A stretch of 64,000 nucleotides of DNA from NCBI RefSeq assembly GCF_910592395.1, contig NC_088314.1:7998001-8062000 (forward strand), read 5' to 3'. Origin of the DNA: Lineus longissimus (taxonomy: Eukaryota > Nemertea > Pilidiophora > Heteronemertea > Lineidae). Under the pieces are notes generated by a model that was not told where the DNA came from, ran no database searches, and saw nothing but the letters and a program-made list of their open reading frames with translations. Position numbers and translations under genes: made by a program. Below are positions 58,517-64,000 of the stretch, piece after piece (the stretch's first letter is position 1; every line of letters starts with the position of its first letter).

Positions 58517-59457
58517 AAGCTCCAGCTGGCATTTGGTGTGGGAATGAGTCACTGGTTCTCCGAGGTAACGTTCTGGCTACCTCCGAGAATGGCACTGCTC
58601 TAGATTTGCCACCTTCTGGCTACATTTCCCCAAATGCTGAGCATGTACGGGTATCTGTCCCTATGGATCACCTGATGACCACCAAAGAGACCATCCATAG
58701 AGTCCCAGATGACAACACCATTTCTGGAGGGCGGCATACTGGAGACACCGCTCTGGGTATCTCTAGCACAGAGTCAGTCACCACTCTGGGTAAGACTGAA
58801 ACACCATTACCATCGACAGGGACCCTAAACCCAGATGCAGTAGAATTTCAGCCATTGGGCGGTACCAACCAAAGGAGACCTCTCTCTATTGGTCAGATTA
58901 CATTTAAAGACACCAGCTTGTATGTAAATGGAGAATTTGAAGGTACACCAACCACAATGCTCCTTGACACAGGTGCAGCTCTTACTCTAGTGAGTGGCGA
59001 CCTCTGGAGAAGATGTCCAAGTTCTTCAGGCCGACCACTCCAGGAGGTAGATGCAAGCCTACAGTCTGCAACAGGAGAAGAATTGAAGATTCTTGGGATG
59101 GCTGATGTAACATTAGGCCTTGGATCCTCGCAGTTTAGCCACCCAGTTGTGGTCGTTGAGAACCTAGCCCACGAGTGTCTACTGGGAAGTGACTTTCTTC
59201 AAGCTCAGGGTTGCAGTATTGACTACAGAACTGCCACCCTTGAGGTGGCTGGGAATGAGGTGCCCCTACGCAACCAACAGGGTGTCCTCAAGGTATGCAG
59301 GGTGATCATGGGGAGGAATACAAGAATACCTGCAGGAACGGAGATGATCCTGGCCGGGAAACTGTCTAGGAGCAGGAAGGAAAGCCATCTCACCCCAGGT
59401 CTGATAGAAGCTCAAAAGGGCACTATAGGCTTTACAACAGGGAGGTCCCTGGTGTAA
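58510..59457 (+). CDS. Retrotransposon aspartic protease region
   Basis: A retropepsin that processes Gag-Pol. The frame is open from inside the end of gag, one base behind the gag frame, as expected of -1 frameshift expression. The active-site motif LLDTGAALTLVSG follows a leader rich in Thr and Ser, and LLGSDFL is the second conserved protease motif. It ends at TAA (59455-59457), which is in the same frame as the RT ORF starting at 59473. No start codon of its own is assigned. Confidence 0.85.
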   Translation, partial: SVEAPAGIWCGNESLVLRGNVLATSENGTALDLPPSGYISPNAEHVRVSVPMDHLMTTKETIHRVPDDNTISGGRHTGDTALGISSTESVTTLGKTETPLPSTGTLNPDAVEFQPLGGTNQRRPLSIGQITFKDTSLYVNGEFEGTPTTMLLDTGAALTLVSGDLWRRCPSSSGRPLQEVDASLQSATGEELKILGMADVTLGLGSSQFSHPVVVVENLAHECLLGSDFLQAQGCSIDYRTATLEVAGNEVPLRNQQGVLKVCRVIMGRNTRIPAGTEMILAGKLSRSRKESHLTPGLIEAQKGTIGFTTGRSLV

Positions 59458-59472
59458 TCCGACTATGGGAAA

Positions 59473-62400
59473 ATGCCGGTGAGAGTGGCGAATTTCACTG
59501 ACAAGCCAATTTTTATCAGGGCCTGCAGGACAATCGGTTGGTTCCATCCAGTGGCAGAGGTTGGGTCAGCCGAGAGGATTCTGTCCCCTGGGATGGATGG
59601 ATCCCCACCGGTAGATAAGGAAGGGGTGCAAAATCTGAATATTTGTTCTGCTGGTAAAACCAAGGTTGAGACTACACCGGAACAGCCAAGTACGCTGGAA
59701 GATGAGGCCAGGTTAGGAGCCTTGCTAGAGAAGTTAGAGGTGACTGAGTTGGGCCTTTCAGGACAACAGACAGAGGCAGTGATAGATCTTGTCAGAAGGC
59801 ATCAAAAGGTATTCTCAATGGGTGACTTTGATCTGGGACAGACGCACATAGCCGAACACACGATCGACACTGAAGGAGCACAACCCATCAAACAGCGCCC
59901 GAGGCGAGTGCCACCTCATCAGCAAGAATTTGTAGACAAGACCATCAGGGAGCTCCTGGACCGGAACTTAATTCAAGAGTCACAGAGTCCTTGGAGTGCC
60001 CCAATTGTTCTCGCTCGGAAACATGATGGGTCATTTCGCCTTTGTATAGACTACCGCCGATTGAATGCCACCTCAGTAAAGTCTGCACAACCACTGCCAA
60101 GGATAGATGAAACTCTAAACAAGCTATCGGGCTCTCAGTTCTTCTCTTGCCTCGATTGTGCAAGCGGGTACTGGCAAGTGGGCATGGCGCCAGGAGACCG
60201 GGCCAAGACCTCGGTTGTTTCGGGGGTTAAACAGTATGAATGGCGTGTTATGCCATTTGGTCTCACTGGAGCCCCGGCCACCTTCACTAGGCTGATGAAC
60301 ATCGTCCTTGGGGGCTTGGAGTATTGTCTAGTATACCTGGATGACATAATCGTCCACTCTGAGACATTCGAGCAGCACCTGTCCCGTCTTGAAGAGGTTT
60401 TCACTCGTTTGGAATCGGCTAACCTCAAACTGAAGCCATCCAAGTGCAAGCTATTCCGACCACTTGTTAAGTTCCTCGGCCACAAAGTGACGAAGGATGG
60501 AATCTGCACCGATGAAGACAAGATTGCCAAAGTAGCTGAATGGCCTACCCCAGCGAATGTGTCGGAGGTTCGTTCGTTCATGGGACTTGCCACTTATTAC
60601 CAACAGTTTGTGCCAGAGTTTGCCCACATAGCGGCGCCTCTTCACAACCTGACAAGGAAGGAGGTGCCATTCGTGTGGTCCGAGAAATGTGAGATTGCTT
60701 TCAGGACATTAAAGGAAAAGTTGATCTCTTCCCCGGTATTAGCTTACCCAGACTTCAGTCCAGAGGCAGGGGAGTTTGTCTTAGACACAGACGCCAGCGA
60801 CCGGGCAATGGGTGGAGTCTTGTCACAGAAACAGCAAGACGGATCAGAGAAGGTGATTGCTTACGGAAGCAAGGTGTTTCAAGGTGGGGAAACCAATTAT
60901 TGCACCACGCGTAGAGAAATGCTGGCACTAGTAACATTTGCGGAGCACTTCAGGTACTATTTGCTGGGGAAACGCTTTCGAGTGAGGACTGACAATATGG
61001 CTGTCAAATGGCTGTTAAATTTCAAGGAGCCGTCCGGTCAGGTTGCTCGCTGGTTAGAGAGGTTGGCCGAATTTGATTATGAAATAGAACACCGCTCTGG
61101 TACAAAGCATGGGAACGCAGACGCTCTGTCAAGGCGACCCAAAAGGATGCGTCGACATGGGGACTGCCCTACGTGTGGTCCCACGGAGGCCAAATCTCAA
61201 ACCTTACAGGTGAGTGCAATCCAGTCGCCAAGGAAAGCCACCGGACTGAAGACACCCGAATTCATGTGGAACCGGGAAGAAATCCAGCAAGCGCAAAAGG
61301 ATGACCCTGATTTGAGGTCAGTGTACCTCCACGTGTCGGAAACAACTGACAAGCCACTGGAAGAAGTAATGATGGGATGCAGTAGGACGGAGAGGGCTGT
61401 ATGGGCCCAGCACCCCAATCTGGTGATCCAGGATGGCATTCTGTACTGCAGGGCTCCAGATAATGACAGGCTTCGCCTAGTACTGCCCTCATCTTTTGTT
61501 AACCCAGTGCTGGAGGAGATCCATAGTGGTTTTGCTGGTGCCTATCTAGGAGTGGCCAAGACCCTTGGGAAGGCAAAACAGCGTTGCTGGCGCCCTGGCT
61601 TAAAAAGGAATGTGGTCGACTTTGTCAGAACTTGTGAAATCTGCCAAAAATGCAAGGGAGGTAAGCGTAACAAGGCACCCCTTAAGAGCATCCCTGCAGG
61701 CCGCCGCAACCAGCGGTTGCATATAGACATCGTTGGGCCGATCAATCCACCTTCCAGGAGAGGCCATCGCTACATCTTGGTGGCACAGGATGCATTTTCA
61801 AAATGGCCAGAAGCCTGGGCTCTGAGAAATCAGAAGGCCACCACCTGTGCTAAGGTTCTGGTGAACGACTATGTTTGTCGATTCGGCGCACCAGAGAACC
61901 TCCACAGTGATCAAGGGAGGAACTTTGAGTCCACTGTGTTTGCTGAAATGTGCCAGCTGCTGAATGTCCACAAGAGCCGTACCACAGCATACCACCCCCA
62001 GTGCAACGGGCAGGTGGAAAACTTCAATGGCACACTAAAGGATATGCTGATGACCATGGTTGACCAAGAGGGATTGGACTGGGATGAACACCTTCCAGCA
62101 TCGCTTATGGCTTTCCGAAGCAGCATTCAAGCATCCACTCAAGAGACTCCATACTGCATGACATTTGGGGAGGAGATGACAGTTCCGTTGGATCTGGTAA
62201 TTGGTGCTCCAGAGACACCCTCCATCGAGACAACGGCTCATGTCGCGAAACTCCGTGACCGAATTGACTCTGCCCACAGGAGAGCTCGAGAGAATTTGAA
62301 GTTGGCCCAGAGAAGGCAAAGGACACACTATGACTTGAAGACTAAGATGACATCTTTTGGTGCGGGTGATATGGTGTTGCTACGTAACCATCATGTGACG

Positions 62401-63018
62401 CCAGAGGAAGTGTCAAAGTTCCACAGACGCTGGGAGGGACCTTTTGAGGTACTGAAAAAAATATCTGAGGTGAATTACAGGATAAGACGAGTGCATGGAC
62501 GTAACCGGCATCCTAAGGTAGTACACCTCAATAACCTCAAGGTTTTTCACTCTCGTGCTGAGGACCCACAGGCTGAACAAGATAGCAACACCGGGACTAG
62601 CCCAAAAGCAGGGCAAACTAGAGAAACTCTTCTGCAACCAGTTTTTGACTCAGTACCAACTTCCCCTGTATCTGGTGCCTCTGGTGCAGCGCTCTGCACA
62701 CCAGAGGTGGTCACTGCTCTAGGTAACCATGACAGCCATTCCGACTCCGAGAATGCCTCCGGTGCAGCGCTCTGCACACCAGAGGTGGTCACTGTTCTAG
62801 GTAACCTTGAGAGTAGCTCTGATTCTGCGCCAAGCGTGACAACTGATCCACCACCCAGCCGCAAGTTTCGTCCTAGGGACGATCTAAGAAAACCAGCTCG
62901 CTACAGATTGTCCATTGGTTGTTGCGTCAACCATCTGGCCCAGCAGGATCGCATTGCCAGAAGGAAGGCCCTGTGGTTGAAGAAAGGGCGGGAACTCCGT
63001 GGAAGTCGACCTACATAA
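59473..63018 (+). CDS. pol: Retrotransposon Pol: reverse transcriptase, RNase H, integrase
   Basis: This ORF has 1181 codons. RT motifs: SPWSAPIVLARK, LDCASGYWQV, FGLTGAPATF and the catalytic YLDD at residues 288-291. RNase H follows (LDTDAS at about 437, then TRREMLAL, RTDN and ADALSRR). Integrase has a zinc-binding region with His684, but Tyr691 where the second His is expected, and the cysteines of TCEICQKC. The catalytic triad is Asp752 (HIDIVGP), Asp813 (HSDQGRNF) and Glu849 (NGQVENFN), with the classical D-35-E spacing. GPFEVLKKIS marks the GPY/F module. The tail contains a 26-residue unit repeated twice (SGAALCTPEVVT). The frame is continuous with protease except for the TAA at 59455, so the annotated ATG may not be the natural start. 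Confidence 0.93.
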   Translation: MPVRVANFTDKPIFIRACRTIGWFHPVAEVGSAERILSPGMDGSPPVDKEGVQNLNICSAGKTKVETTPEQPSTLEDEARLGALLEKLEVTELGLSGQQTEAVIDLVRRHQKVFSMGDFDLGQTHIAEHTIDTEGAQPIKQRPRRVPPHQQEFVDKTIRELLDRNLIQESQSPWSAPIVLARKHDGSFRLCIDYRRLNATSVKSAQPLPRIDETLNKLSGSQFFSCLDCASGYWQVGMAPGDRAKTSVVSGVKQYEWRVMPFGLTGAPATFTRLMNIVLGGLEYCLVYLDDIIVHSETFEQHLSRLEEVFTRLESANLKLKPSKCKLFRPLVKFLGHKVTKDGICTDEDKIAKVAEWPTPANVSEVRSFMGLATYYQQFVPEFAHIAAPLHNLTRKEVPFVWSEKCEIAFRTLKEKLISSPVLAYPDFSPEAGEFVLDTDASDRAMGGVLSQKQQDGSEKVIAYGSKVFQGGETNYCTTRREMLALVTFAEHFRYYLLGKRFRVRTDNMAVKWLLNFKEPSGQVARWLERLAEFDYEIEHRSGTKHGNADALSRRPKRMRRHGDCPTCGPTEAKSQTLQVSAIQSPRKATGLKTPEFMWNREEIQQAQKDDPDLRSVYLHVSETTDKPLEEVMMGCSRTERAVWAQHPNLVIQDGILYCRAPDNDRLRLVLPSSFVNPVLEEIHSGFAGAYLGVAKTLGKAKQRCWRPGLKRNVVDFVRTCEICQKCKGGKRNKAPLKSIPAGRRNQRLHIDIVGPINPPSRRGHRYILVAQDAFSKWPEAWALRNQKATTCAKVLVNDYVCRFGAPENLHSDQGRNFESTVFAEMCQLLNVHKSRTTAYHPQCNGQVENFNGTLKDMLMTMVDQEGLDWDEHLPASLMAFRSSIQASTQETPYCMTFGEEMTVPLDLVIGAPETPSIETTAHVAKLRDRIDSAHRRARENLKLAQRRQRTHYDLKTKMTSFGAGDMVLLRNHHVTPEEVSKFHRRWEGPFEVLKKISEVNYRIRRVHGRNRHPKVVHLNNLKVFHSRAEDPQAEQDSNTGTSPKAGQTRETLLQPVFDSVPTSPVSGASGAALCTPEVVTALGNHDSHSDSENASGAALCTPEVVTVLGNLESSSDSAPSVTTDPPPSRKFRPRDDLRKPARYRLSIGCCVNHLAQQDRIARRKALWLKKGRELRGSRPT
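62682..62830 (+). repeat. 78-bp direct repeat in the 3' end of pol
   Basis: GGTGCAGCGCTCTGCACACC followed by AGAGGTGGTCACTG occurs twice, 78 bp apart, in frame. It adds a second copy of a 26-residue unit to the integrase tail. Confidence 0.9.
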
Positions 63019-63630
63019 TCAAACTTTCTGCTCATTACTTTAAGATAATTTCAGGGCAGGATCTGTAGGAATCTGACTCTTTTCCTACAGCTGGGAGGGG
63101 ATGAGGGAGGTTGGACTCTTTTTGATCGAGTACATCCGCCGGCAGGATTAAAGTGGGGACCCCTTTCCTAGCGCTCTGCAAAGGATCGGTGGTGGGATCG
63201 CTCTGACCCATATGGACCCCTGTCCAAGTGTTGTTTTATATTCTTCCTTGGGCAATTACCGTGTTTAGAAGGACGTTCTCAACTCGGATTTATTTTTGGA
63301 TATTTGTGTATTTATCATGTTTTGTTTATTCTGAAGTGTCATACTAGAGACATAGCTAATGGACACGTGAAAGACTTGTACAGTGAAATATTATGAGACT
63401 GGAGTTTACTGTAAAGGACTGCTGATTTTGGTAGTTTTCATACTCAGTTCTTGATTCTGACTGCTGAGGGCGTGCCGGAAGTGCATTTAATCATTTATTA
63501 TTTTTGTATCGAAATTTGATAACCATGTATTTTGTTTTGTATGACAATCGTGTATTTCGTTTTGTAACTGCCTGTGTATCGTGCTATGAAGTGTTCGATC
63601 CTGAGGCTCGACCAATTTTGGTGGGGATGG
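63019..63630 (+). other. 3' untranslated part of the retrotransposon with polypurine tract
   Basis: There is no ORF of note. The last bases before the 3' LTR are purine-rich (GGTGGGGATGG, 63620-63630), suited to priming plus-strand DNA. Confidence 0.7.
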
Positions 63631-63875
63631 TGTGGTGATCTGGTAGCTCTTGGTGTGTTGGCCTTAGGCCAGATGGCGCCACCAGTCTCTTCGGAGGCTG
63701 CCGGGTGACGGGACCATGATGAGACACCGTAGGAGTGGGGAGGGTGAAGACGGCATGGTTTTAGATGAGATGTGAGGATTCTGTGTCGAAGGAATAAAGG
63801 AGTTTTATAGACATGAAGGTATGTTAGCGTGAGTTAATGCCGAGCAAGGAGAAGTACCCCCGACGAAACTTCACA
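63631..63875 (+). repeat. 3' LTR (245 bp)
   Basis: By eye it is identical to the 5' LTR over its whole length, with AATAAA at 63793-63798. It is followed by TTGG, the target duplication. Confidence 0.95.
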
Positions 63876-64000
63876 TTGGGGATGTACTAGGCTCGTAAAT
63901 AAGCATCATAGATCTACCATTTTTATTCATTTCTAACTGCGTTGAACAAACATTCCCTTTTGCATCTCCACTTTTTTGGTGGTTCAGACTTCTGGGTGGC

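Larger units (their letters stand above)
56463..63875 (+). mobile_element. Ty3/gypsy LTR retrotransposon, full length (7413 bp)
   Basis: The order is 5' LTR, leader, gag, protease, reverse transcriptase, RNase H, integrase, 3' LTR. That gene order and the GPY/F-type end of integrase place it in Ty3/gypsy; there is no chromodomain and no env-like ORF. LTRs start TG and end CA. TTGG immediately outside both LTRs (56459-56462 and 63876-63879) is the target duplication, confirmed by the uninterrupted site ACACAAGTTGGGGGATGG in the neighbouring duplicate at about 55978. The two LTRs look identical by eye, so the insertion should be recent. Coding defects: a one-base frameshift in gag and an in-frame TAA before the RT region. 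Confidence 0.95.

Overview
This is nuclear DNA of an invertebrate animal. The genes are broken into many short exons with GT-AG introns, the intergenic DNA is AT-rich and full of miniature inverted-repeat elements, minisatellites and tRNA-derived SINE-like pieces, and the gene content is purely metazoan. The style of the repeats (pogo-like 'CAGT(A/G)GAACCTC' ends, a repeat ending in a long GAC tract, many 'tacatgta' words) resembles what I associate with lophotrochozoans (molluscs, brachiopods, annelids) or other marine invertebrates. The species cannot be fixed from the window alone.

Layout, left to right. (1) 1-8060, plus: the 3' part of an APPL1/APPL2 endosomal adaptor (end of BAR, then PH, then PTB, C-terminus ESEA). 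(2) 8061-14275: long 3' UTR or intergenic DNA with a MITE and G-runs. (3) 14276-27921, plus: a ~20-exon gene for a FAM194-domain protein resembling human C3orf20, with two alternative terminal exons. (4) 29683-34209, minus: a ~984-residue coiled-coil protein (5' end not found) whose last intron holds a 63-bp minisatellite. (5) 34210-41548: repeat-rich DNA with two exact CRE sites, a triplicated element, 62-bp and 66-bp arrays and a foldback element inserted into the 66-bp array. (6) 41549-44677, minus: complete LIN37 (MuvB/DREAM subunit), 8 exons, 246 residues. (7) 45491-54741, plus: complete HDAC11, 10 exons, 565 residues, divergently arranged with LIN37. It has an intact deacetylase domain followed by an unusual ~214-residue extension of decapeptide repeats ending in KDEL. 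(8) 55531-56462 and 63876-64000: a tandem segmental duplication, whose second copy is interrupted by (9) a 7.4-kb Ty3/gypsy retrotransposon at 56463-63875. The retrotransposon has apparently identical 245-bp LTRs and a TTGG target duplication, but a frameshifted gag and an in-frame stop between protease and reverse transcriptase.

The exon models for APPL, FAM194, LIN37 and HDAC11 were read by hand from splice signals and phase. The summed coding lengths are divisible by three in every case, and the HDAC11 catalytic residues align with the human enzyme at a constant offset. Three of the genes (APPL1, C3orf20, HDAC11) have human relatives on chromosome arm 3p, which suggests ancient linkage. 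The genes are not an operon and no shared pathway is evident. APPL and HDAC11 are signalling or acylation proteins, LIN37 is a cell-cycle repressor subunit, and the functions of the FAM194 and coiled-coil proteins are unknown.
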